A model generated the notes under the pieces. That model was not told where the DNA came from and ran no database searches. It saw only the letters and a program-made list of their open reading frames with translations. From contig CABQHR010000009.1 in the NCBI GenBank assembly GCA_902463875.1, positions 1-21,076 of the forward strand: a stretch of 21,076 nucleotides of DNA, read 5' to 3'. A program made the position numbers and the translations under genes. Source of the DNA: an uncultured Collinsella sp. GTDB taxonomy: Bacteria > Actinomycetota > Coriobacteriia > Coriobacteriales > Coriobacteriaceae. Shown piece by piece: positions 13,637 to 20,228 of this stretch. Within the stretch, counting starts at the first letter, position 1. Each line of letters opens with the position of its first letter.

Positions 13637-14878
13637 ATGACCACCAAGGCAACAACTCAAACGCCCTTCTGGAAGCGCGCCATCGTGGTGCTCGCCCTTG
13701 GCTGGGTTGTCATCTGGATCTCGCGTATGATGCTCACCCCCATTTACTCGGTGCTTTCCGAGTTCTTTGGCGGCGTCTCTAACGCGCAGCTCGGTCTTAT
13801 CTCGAGCTTCTACTTTTTGGGCTATGTGATCATGCAGATCCCCTCGGGCATCCTGGTCGATCGGTTTGGCATGAAGGCCGTGGTCATCCCCGGCTTTATC
13901 GTGTTTGCCGTGGGCACCGTCATCATCGCGCTTTCGGGCACGCTCGAGATGCTCTATGCCGGCAGCCTTATCTCTGGTGCTGGATGCGGCACGTTCTTTG
14001 GCATCGCCTACACCATCACCAACGTGTACGTGCCGGGCGATAAAAAGAGCCTTGCCACCGCTATCGTCAACTCCGGCACTGCCGTGGGCTCCGGCCTAGG
14101 CCTGGTTTCGGCCAGCTGCCTGGTAAGCACCGGCGTGCTCCCCTGGCAGACCCTCGCTGCCTCCACCGCTGTGCTCGCCCTCGTCATGGCTGTAGTCTTT
14201 GCGCGCACCCTGCCCGGGCAGAAGGAGGCTGCGGCACCGGCCACCATCGAGCAAAAGCTCGATTCGGCCGCACCCAAAAAGAGCGGTCTGGGCAAGCTCT
14301 TTAAGCCGCAGATGATTGCTGCCTATATCGTCTACTTCTCCACGCTCTACATGTATTACCTCATTAGCACGTGGCTCCCCAACTTCTTGGGTACCGAGCG
14401 TGGCTTTGCCGATAGCCTCACAGGCATCGTGTCCTCGCTCGTCTTTTTTGCCGGTATTCCCGGCGCGCTCATCTTTAGCCGCCTTGCCGACAAGATGCCC
14501 ACCAAAAAGGTGCCGCTGATCGTTGGCCTCGAGCTTATTGCCAGCGTCTTTGCCCTGGTCATGATCCAGAGCACCAACCAGACCGTCGTTGTCGCCGGCA
14601 TCGTCGCCTACGGTTTCTTTGGCAAACTCACCGTCGAGCCCATCATCATCAGCTGGCTTGGACAGTTTGCCCCCAAGGGCTCTGTCACCACCATGTTTGG
14701 CGTCTTCAACTTCTTTGGCATGAGCGCCTCGGTGGTCGCCCCCACCGTCACGGGTTCTCTTACCGACTCGCTCGGTTCGGGCGTCTGGGGCTTCTACCTT
14801 GCAATCTTGATCATCCTCGTGGGAACGGCGGCCTTCTTGGTCATCGACCGCATCTGCGCCAGCCGCGCCCGCGCCTAA
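13637..14878 (+). CDS. MFS transporter in the allantoin operon
   Basis: A 413-residue major facilitator protein with about twelve hydrophobic helices in two halves and a central loop near residues 190-220. A typical loop 2-3 signature, GILVDRFGMK, is visible, with the matching LADKMPTKK in the second half. The substrate cannot be read from sequence. The operon already has an NCS1 allantoin carrier, so this one may take up another ureide (allantoate, ureidoglycolate) or export a product such as oxamate. AAGGGG lies 9 nt before the ATG at 13637; the open frame upstream to 13586 runs through the hairpin after allB and is not coding. allE follows after 40 nt. Confidence 0.85.
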   Translation: MTTKATTQTPFWKRAIVVLALGWVVIWISRMMLTPIYSVLSEFFGGVSNAQLGLISSFYFLGYVIMQIPSGILVDRFGMKAVVIPGFIVFAVGTVIIALSGTLEMLYAGSLISGAGCGTFFGIAYTITNVYVPGDKKSLATAIVNSGTAVGSGLGLVSASCLVSTGVLPWQTLAASTAVLALVMAVVFARTLPGQKEAAAPATIEQKLDSAAPKKSGLGKLFKPQMIAAYIVYFSTLYMYYLISTWLPNFLGTERGFADSLTGIVSSLVFFAGIPGALIFSRLADKMPTKKVPLIVGLELIASVFALVMIQSTNQTVVVAGIVAYGFFGKLTVEPIIISWLGQFAPKGSVTTMFGVFNFFGMSASVVAPTVTGSLTDSLGSGVWGFYLAILIILVGTAAFLVIDRICASRARA

Positions 14879-14918
14879 CTTCGTTTACTTATCAACGCCC
14901 AAAAGAAAGGAAACAATC

Positions 14919-15707
14919 ATGGGCTACCGTAACAACAACACTGGCTATCGCGACGACATTCTGCAGAACCGCTCCGTCGTCAAGCGCAACTGGGCTGTCA
15001 TTGAGCCCGACGGCTGCGTCAAGAACGTTATCCCCGGCTTCGAGAACTGCGACGTCACCATCCTGGGTTCGCCCAAGCTCGGCGGCACCTTCGTCGATTA
15101 CCTGCTGACCGTGCATGAGGGCGGCAAGAACGCTCAGGGATGGGGCCAGCCGGGCGAGGAGCTCTTCATCTACTTCTTCGACGGCACCGTCGAGGTTTCC
15201 GATGGCGAGACCACCCAGACCGTGACCGACGGCGGCTACATCTTCGTCCCCGAGGGTAAGAAGATCTTCTTTGAGAACAAGGGCGAGGGTGACGCTCACG
15301 GCTTTATGTACAAGCGTCTCTACGACCGCATCGAGGGCCACGAGGCCCACACCGTAATCGGCAACTCCAACGATCTTGAGTGGGTCGACTACGAGGACAT
15401 GACCGACGTCAAGTGCTGCGACTTCCTGCCCAGCGCCACCGATCTTGGCTTTGACATGAACATCCACATCCTGGCCTTTAAGCCGGGCGCGTGCCACGGT
15501 TACGTGGAGACCCACTTCCAGGAGCACGGCGCCTACATCTTCTCCGGCGAGGGCATGTATGTGCTCGAGGACCAGTGGCTGCCCGTCAAGAAGGGTGATT
15601 ACCTCTACATGGGCGCTTACTGCCCGCAGGCCGCCTACGGCATCGGCCGCGACGAGGACTTCGCCTACATCTACAGCAAGGACTGCAACCGCGACGTCCG
15701 CCTCTAA
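14919..15707 (+). CDS. allE: (S)-ureidoglycine aminohydrolase (bicupin)
   Basis: A 262-residue bicupin that matches E. coli AllE/YlbA (261 residues) throughout as I recall it. Shared segments include VKNVIPGFENCD, SPKLGGTFVDYL, LGFDMNIHIL and the C-terminal YIYSKDCNRDV. The manganese site of the C-terminal cupin is complete: E197, H199, H203 and Q237, with the same spacing as in plant ureidoglycine aminohydrolase. It hydrolyses ureidoglycine stereospecifically to (S)-ureidoglycolate and ammonia. AAAGAAAGGA precedes the ATG by 7 nt. It is the last gene before a terminator. It competes with PucG for the same unstable substrate. Confidence 0.95.
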   Translation: MGYRNNNTGYRDDILQNRSVVKRNWAVIEPDGCVKNVIPGFENCDVTILGSPKLGGTFVDYLLTVHEGGKNAQGWGQPGEELFIYFFDGTVEVSDGETTQTVTDGGYIFVPEGKKIFFENKGEGDAHGFMYKRLYDRIEGHEAHTVIGNSNDLEWVDYEDMTDVKCCDFLPSATDLGFDMNIHILAFKPGACHGYVETHFQEHGAYIFSGEGMYVLEDQWLPVKKGDYLYMGAYCPQAAYGIGRDEDFAYIYSKDCNRDVRL

Positions 15708-15783
15708 ATCATTCCTGGGTTTCGGGGTACTCCTCTCCTCTCTCTCCTAACCACGTGTGAGGTGCCCTACCCGTCTTCAACCT

Positions 15784-15818
15784 GCCCCGCGGCGCCGCGT
15801 GCGCCACGGGGCGCTTTT
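15784..15818 (+). terminator. Intrinsic terminator after allE
   Basis: GCCCCG (15784-15789) pairs with CGGGGC (15807-15812), and an inner GGCGC/GCGCC stem continues after a single C-A mismatch, with a CGCGT loop. GCTTTTG follows. It ends the allC-to-allE transcript and separates it from the regulator gene. Confidence 0.85.
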
Positions 15819-15833
15819 GCACTACCATCTGAT

Positions 15834-15860
15834 GTGACAATGGGACTGTCTCCCAGTCAC
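15834..15860. promoter_or_regulatory. Inverted repeat directly before the PucR-family gene
   Basis: GTGAC and TGGGA (split by AA) mirror TCCCA and GTCAC around a 5-nt centre, giving 10 paired positions with a 2-nt bulge. It ends 10 nt before the AAAGGAG ribosome site of the regulator. It could be an autoregulatory operator or a leader hairpin limiting translation. Confidence 0.4.
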
Positions 15861-15882
15861 ATGCGACCGCAAAGGAGCCCTC

Positions 15883-17481
15883 ATGAACGTATCAGATGCG
15901 CTGCTGCTTCCCTCCTTCGAGGGCGCCACCGTCATCGCCGGCCGTGCGGGCCTGGATCGTGAGGTCTCCACCGCCATGATCGTCGAGGCCCCCGATATCG
16001 AGTCGTGGGGCAAATCCGGCCAGATGCTCATCACGAGCTTCTATGCCTTTGAGAACCTCTCCGCTGACGGGCTCACCTTCTTCTTTGATAAAGCAGATGA
16101 GCTCGGCATCGGGGCGATTGTCTTTAAGCCCGAGCGCCTTTTGGCAGAGGCACCGGCTCAGATCGTCAAGCTTTGCGACAAGCACGATCTTCCGCTCATT
16201 CAGATTCCCGCCGACACCAAGTATGAGGGCCTGCTGCTCGACGTGCTCGGCAACTTCCTAGACTCCAACCTCACACTGCTCAACCGCTTCTATGACCTGC
16301 ATCGTCAGACTATGGACCTGGCCCTGCGCGAGCCTACCGTGCTCGAGATTCTGCTCAAGCTGCGCGGCCTCATTCATGCCGATATCACGTTTTTCGACAG
16401 CACCAAGGATCGACGCACCACCACGAGCCAAGAGCTTTCGCGCTTTACCATGCCGCGCTTGACGGAGTTCGACGAAAACCAGTACCGCAGCCATCGCTAT
16501 TTTGACGCTGAGCTTACCTACCCCGAGCTTACGCGCCATGCGACTGCGGTGCTCATCCCCAGCTCCGATGACCAGATCTACTACTTGATCTTGCACGTTA
16601 AGGTCGCGCGCCTTTCCCCGCTCGACATCATGGCGGTCGAAAACGTCGTGTCGCTGCTACAGATGGAAATCCTTAAGCAAAACGCCCTCGACCGTAAGAT
16701 CTTCTTCCAGAACAACAATGTGATGCGCGAACTGCTCACCGAGTCTTCGCTCGACCCCGAGCGCGTCATGAACAGCTTGCAGTCGCTGGGCATTGGTGCC
16801 TTCCCCCATTACGAGGCCCTGATGCTCAAGGTCAACCTCGTCGACCCCAATGCCATCGATCGTCGCGGCGATATCTTGATTATGACGCGTCGCCGCCTCA
16901 AGATGCTCTATCCCGAGACCGCCTACCTGGAGATGAACGATTCGATCGTCTTTTTGCATAACGTCAAATCGCCCCAGGCCCGCTACGATTCGGCTGATAT
17001 CAAGACGATTATGAAAGATGTCGCCATGGTGCCGGCGCTGCCAGCGTTTTCGTACCTGGGCGCCATCTCGTCGCTTGGAACGTCGTCGAACCTGCCCGAC
17101 CTGATGCGCGAGGTCACCGAGATTGAGCGCTTCTTTGATGGCGAGCAGTATCACGGCCGCATCATGCGCTTTGAGGATTTGGGCATCTACAAGCTCTTTA
17201 TGCAGGTAACCGATGCCACCGAACTCACGCGCTTTATCGATCCGCGCGTACGCGAGCTCCACGACCGCAGCTTCGAGTTCTTTGAGACGGCCTCGGTCCT
17301 GTGCGAGAACAACCTCAACTACCAGGAAACGGCCCGCCAGCTCTTTATGCACCCCAAGACGATCCGCTACCGCTCCGAGCGCATCCAAAAGACGACCGGA
17401 CTCGACTTCCACAACCCCGACGATCGTCTGCAGATTGCACTGGGCTCGCGCATCTTCCGCCTGCTCGATAAGGAGAACTAA
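15883..17481 (+). CDS. PucR-family transcriptional regulator
   Basis: A 532-residue regulator with the PucR layout. An N-terminal purine-catabolism domain (about residues 1-125) contains AMIVEAPDIESWGKSGQML. A central region of the GGDEF-like/CdaR type follows. The C-terminal helix-turn-helix (about 478-530) contains LNYQETARQLFMHPKTIRYR and then RIQKTTGLD. In Bacillus, PucR activates purine and allantoin genes when allantoin, allantoate or ureidoglycolate is present. Here the gene sits just behind the allantoin operon and is its likely controller. AAAGGAG lies 5 nt before the ATG. It has its own upstream inverted repeat and shares a transcript with the hydrolase gene that abuts it. Its binding site and sign of control cannot be read from sequence. 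Confidence 0.92.
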   Translation: MNVSDALLLPSFEGATVIAGRAGLDREVSTAMIVEAPDIESWGKSGQMLITSFYAFENLSADGLTFFFDKADELGIGAIVFKPERLLAEAPAQIVKLCDKHDLPLIQIPADTKYEGLLLDVLGNFLDSNLTLLNRFYDLHRQTMDLALREPTVLEILLKLRGLIHADITFFDSTKDRRTTTSQELSRFTMPRLTEFDENQYRSHRYFDAELTYPELTRHATAVLIPSSDDQIYYLILHVKVARLSPLDIMAVENVVSLLQMEILKQNALDRKIFFQNNNVMRELLTESSLDPERVMNSLQSLGIGAFPHYEALMLKVNLVDPNAIDRRGDILIMTRRRLKMLYPETAYLEMNDSIVFLHNVKSPQARYDSADIKTIMKDVAMVPALPAFSYLGAISSLGTSSNLPDLMREVTEIERFFDGEQYHGRIMRFEDLGIYKLFMQVTDATELTRFIDPRVRELHDRSFEFFETASVLCENNLNYQETARQLFMHPKTIRYRSERIQKTTGLDFHNPDDRLQIALGSRIFRLLDKEN

Positions 17482-18339
17482 ATGGAGCTCGAGATTTGCG
17501 CCGGCAAGATCAAGGTTCCGGCGACGGTCCATGCGATTGAGGGATTTTCCAATGGCTGCGCCATCGTCTATTACCACGGCGGCGGTTTTTTGTATGGCGA
17601 GCGTGGCGACCTGCCGGAGCCATACGTCGATATGATTACCGCCGCCGGCTATACGCTGGTGGCTGCTGACTATCCCCTCGCGCCCGAGTGGCCGCTTGAG
17701 TGCTCGGTGGAGCTTTCGTTCCAGGCACTTTGCCAGCTGGTCGAGCACGAGCTTGCCGAACTCGGCTGCGATCGCTACGTGCTCTTTGGCCGCTCGGCAG
17801 GAGGCTATTTAGCGCTCAAGATGGCAGCCGAGCTTGCCTCCAAACGCCCCGATTTGCAGCAGCCTGCCGCCATCTGGGACTTCTATGGCTACTGGAACCT
17901 CGAGGATCCGTTTGTGAGTACCCCGAGCGCCCACTACGCGGCCATGCCCGCCGTGGGTGCCGCAACGGTTAGCGCACTCACGGGACCTTCTGGCTCCCTG
18001 GTGTTTGAGGGCCCCAAAGCCACGAGGTTTTCCCTGTATGTGCATGCGCGCCAGCAGGGATCTTGGGGGCGCATGCTGGGCGTGGACGAGAACAACGTCG
18101 CCGTGATGTCGTTGACGCGCGAAAATCTTGAACGCCTGCCTCCCGTATTTATCACGGCAAGCACCGGGGACAACGATGTTCCCCTCAAGCAGTCCAAGTC
18201 ACTCATGCGCGCCGCCAAACAACGCCAGATGCACCAGGTGTACTATCTGGAACACGACTTTGACCGCGACACCGCCAATCCCGTAGGGCGCGAAACCTAT
18301 CAAGCCGCCCTTGCCTACCTATCCGAAGTACTCGGCTAA
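17482..18339 (+). CDS. Alpha/beta hydrolase (HSL/esterase-like), role unknown
   Basis: A 285-residue alpha/beta hydrolase of the hormone-sensitive-lipase type. It has the oxyanion-hole motif YYHGGGF (HGGG 32-35), the nucleophile elbow GRSAGG (S105), a likely acid at D230 or D232 (STGDNDVP) and H258 (LEHDFD). There is no signal peptide, so it acts in the cytoplasm. Its ATG follows the regulator stop codon without a gap (TAAATG), and AAGGAG lies inside the end of the regulator gene, so the two are translationally coupled. No allantoin-pathway step needs such an enzyme. It might hydrolyse a ureide ester or amide, or be an esterase carried along. The family is clear; the substrate is not. Confidence 0.85.
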   Translation: MELEICAGKIKVPATVHAIEGFSNGCAIVYYHGGGFLYGERGDLPEPYVDMITAAGYTLVAADYPLAPEWPLECSVELSFQALCQLVEHELAELGCDRYVLFGRSAGGYLALKMAAELASKRPDLQQPAAIWDFYGYWNLEDPFVSTPSAHYAAMPAVGAATVSALTGPSGSLVFEGPKATRFSLYVHARQQGSWGRMLGVDENNVAVMSLTRENLERLPPVFITASTGDNDVPLKQSKSLMRAAKQRQMHQVYYLEHDFDRDTANPVGRETYQAALAYLSEVLG

Positions 18340-18357
18340 CAACGAAAGGACCGCATT

Positions 18358-19314
18358 ATGATAATTGCACTGCTCGAGCCGCTGGGAGTACCCACGCAGA
18401 CCATCGACGAGCTCGCCGCACCGCTCAAGGAAGCTGGCCACGAGTTTGTCTACTTTGACACCAAGACCACCGATCCGGCCGAGCTCGCCCGCCGCAGCGA
18501 GGGCGCCGAGGTCGTCATGATCGCCAACAACCCCTATCCTGCCGAGGTCGTCGCCGGCGCCGACGCACTCAAGATGATCGCCGTCGCCTTTACCGGCATC
18601 GATCACGTGGGGCTTTCCGCCTGCCGCGAGCGCGGTGTTGAGGTGCGCAACTGCGCCGGCTACTCCGACGTTTCGGTCGCCGAGCTTACCCTTGGCCTTA
18701 CTATCGACGTGCTGCGCAAGGTGGGCGCCGCCGATGCCGCCGTTCGCGCCGGCCAGACGAGCGCCGGCCTTGTGGGCACCGAGATCTGCGGCAAGACCGT
18801 AGGCATCGTGGGCTGCGGCAAGATCGGCTGCGCCACGGGTCGCCTCTTTAAGGCTTTTGGCGCCCGCGTGCTGGGCTATGCCCGCCATGAGCACCCCGAG
18901 GCGGCCGAAGCCGGTATTGAGCAGGTCTCACTCGAGCAGCTGCTTGCCGAGTCCGATATCGTGAGCCTGCACCTGCCCAACAACGATGCCACGCGCAAGA
19001 GCTTTGGCACCGAGCAGTTCGCCCAGATGAAGGACGGCACTGTCTTTATCAACTGCGCTCGCGGCGCTATCGTGGACAACGATGCCCTCGCCCAGGCGCT
19101 CAACGACGGCAAGCTCGCCGGTGCCGGCATCGACGTCTTTGATATGGAGCCGCCGATCCCTGCCGACTACGCCCTCGTCAACGCCAAGAACTGCATCTTT
19201 ACGCCGCATGTTGGCTTCCTTACGCACGAGGCCATGCAGCGCCGCGCCAAGATCGAGTTCGACAACGTTGTCGCCTACGTTGAGGGCCGCGCGCAGAACG
19301 TCTGCGAGCTGTAA
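18358..19314 (+). CDS. D-2-hydroxyacid dehydrogenase, possible glyoxylate/hydroxypyruvate reductase
   Basis: A 318-residue D-isomer-specific 2-hydroxyacid dehydrogenase, of normal length. The nucleotide-binding motif is GIVGCGKIG (149-157). Catalytic residues are R235 (NCARGAIVD), E264 (DMEPP) and H284 (TPHVGF). The end of the second Rossmann strand reads GYARHEHP, without the acidic residue that marks NAD preference, so NADPH use is possible. Related enzymes are phosphoglycerate dehydrogenase and glyoxylate or hydroxypyruvate reductases. Here it could reduce glyoxylate to glycolate, reoxidising cofactor reduced by AllD and competing with PucG for glyoxylate. That role is inferred from place only. 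AAAGGA lies 7 nt before the ATG and 18 nt separate it from the hydrolase gene, so it ends the three-gene regulator operon. Confidence 0.85.
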   Translation: MIIALLEPLGVPTQTIDELAAPLKEAGHEFVYFDTKTTDPAELARRSEGAEVVMIANNPYPAEVVAGADALKMIAVAFTGIDHVGLSACRERGVEVRNCAGYSDVSVAELTLGLTIDVLRKVGAADAAVRAGQTSAGLVGTEICGKTVGIVGCGKIGCATGRLFKAFGARVLGYARHEHPEAAEAGIEQVSLEQLLAESDIVSLHLPNNDATRKSFGTEQFAQMKDGTVFINCARGAIVDNDALAQALNDGKLAGAGIDVFDMEPPIPADYALVNAKNCIFTPHVGFLTHEAMQRRAKIEFDNVVAYVEGRAQNVCEL

Positions 19315-19329
19315 CGCATGCTCGATACG

Positions 19330-19378
19330 AAAAGTGGCGGGCCCGGCGGGGTGGTTTCCCGGCGAGCCCGCCACTTTT
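19330..19378. terminator. Bidirectional terminator between convergent genes
   Basis: Perfect 13-bp arms AAAAGTGGCGGGC (19330-19342) and GCCCGCCACTTTT (19366-19378) surround a GC-rich loop that can pair further. T-runs result on both strands. It serves the dehydrogenase gene on plus and the nitroreductase gene on minus. Confidence 0.9.
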
Positions 19379-19417
19379 ATGTCCTTGCAAGTTGCCCGGA
19401 TGGGCTGTCGATAAGGC

Positions 19418-19939
19418 CTACTCGTCCCAGGTCACAAACGACCAGTCGACATCGGCCTTGGTGTGATAGGTGGGGTGGCTGTGGATGCGACCCACGAGCA
19501 GCACCGCCTCGAGCTCGTAGCCATTCTCGACGCCGAGCACCTGGCGCGCGTAATCACTCGAAGCACCGCCGTCGTTTGCCTCGCGCAGGCGGCTCTGGAT
19601 CCACACGCTGCCCAGACCCAGGTCATCGGCCATAACGTGCATGTTCTCCATGGCGATGGAGCAGTCCTCCACCCAGGTATCGGACACGCCTGGATCGCCG
19701 AAAACCGCAATGGCGGCACCGGCGGTCTTAAACGCAGCCGGAGCGGGCTTGCGCATGCCGGAGAGCTCTTCGAGCTTCTCGGGGTCGGTCACGACCACAA
19801 AACGCCACGGCTTCTTGCCCTTGCCCGTGGGGCCAATGAGACCGGCAGTCAGAATCTTCTCGAGCTCCTTGCGGCTCACCGGCTCACCCGTATACGAACG
19901 AACGCTGCGGCGCTTCATCAAGATGTCCATTAAAGCCAT
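19418..19939 (-). CDS. Nitroreductase family protein (FMN)
   Basis: A 173-residue small nitroreductase-fold flavoprotein. The N-terminal MKRRSVRSYTGEPV carries the arginines and serine that bind FMN phosphate in this family. GPTGKGKKPWRFVVV and GLGSVWIQSR are further family landmarks. It would dimerise in the cytoplasm and use NAD(P)H. Its substrate is unknown; gut anaerobes encode many such proteins. AAAGGAGG lies 5 nt before the ATG. It is transcribed towards the allantoin locus, with its own terminator, and shows no visible link to it. Confidence 0.88.
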   Translation of the reverse strand: MALMDILMKRRSVRSYTGEPVSRKELEKILTAGLIGPTGKGKKPWRFVVVTDPEKLEELSGMRKPAPAAFKTAGAAIAVFGDPGVSDTWVEDCSIAMENMHVMADDLGLGSVWIQSRLREANDGGASSDYARQVLGVENGYELEAVLLVGRIHSHPTYHTKADVDWSFVTWDE

Positions 19940-20095
19940 CGTGTCCTCCTTTGTCGGTAGAATGCCATCCTTATTGTGGACCGATGGACGGCGAGCTGGT
20001 ATATCCGCTATAGATAGAAATTGCTTCCCAAATTACCCTCATTAGGCAAGAAGTCTAAACTCCAGCGCCATATCCGTCATCAGTGGACAAACAAG

Positions 20096-20163
20096 ATTGG
20101 TGCAAACAAACCTGACCCCTTTGCACCACTTGGTGCATGGGGGTCAGGTTTGTTTGCACCAAT
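20096..20163. repeat. 68-bp near-perfect palindrome (REP/MITE-like)
   Basis: Arms of 24 bp match perfectly (20096-20119 with 20140-20163; ends ATTGGTGCAAAC and GTTTGCACCAAT). After one G-T pair and one mismatch, a 7-bp TGCACCA/TGGTGCA stem closes on a 2-nt loop, making a 33-position hairpin. It lies in the 289-bp spacer between the divergently placed gldA end and nitroreductase start. There is no T-run, so it is not an ordinary terminator. The build suits a REP/BIME unit or a miniature mobile element; similar GGTGCAAA...CCTGACCCC sequences recur in Coriobacteria as far as I remember. The flanks ACAAG and ACAAC are not a clear target duplication. Only one copy is in this window. Confidence 0.75.
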
Positions 20164-20165
20164 AC

Positions 20166-20204
20166 AACAAGGGGGCAAAGCCGCTGTCGACCTTGCCCCT
20201 TGTT
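20166..20204 (-). terminator. Probable terminator of gldA
   Basis: On the minus strand AACAAGGGGCAA (20193-20204) pairs with TTGCCCCCTTGTT (20166-20178) with one bulged base, 24 nt past the gldA stop codon. TGTATT follows, a weak T-run, so termination may be partial; the large palindrome next to it could add to it. Confidence 0.5.
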
Positions 20205-20228
20205 CGTCGATTAAACTATTCGCCTGAA

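Noticed and set aside
20087..20172. Target-site duplication around the 68-bp palindrome
   Set aside because: ACAAG and ACAAC flank it directly but differ at one of five bases, which is too little to claim an insertion.
20021..20227. 68-codon plus-strand frame across the palindrome
   Set aside because: Spans the inverted repeat and the gldA terminator; no ribosome site or family match.
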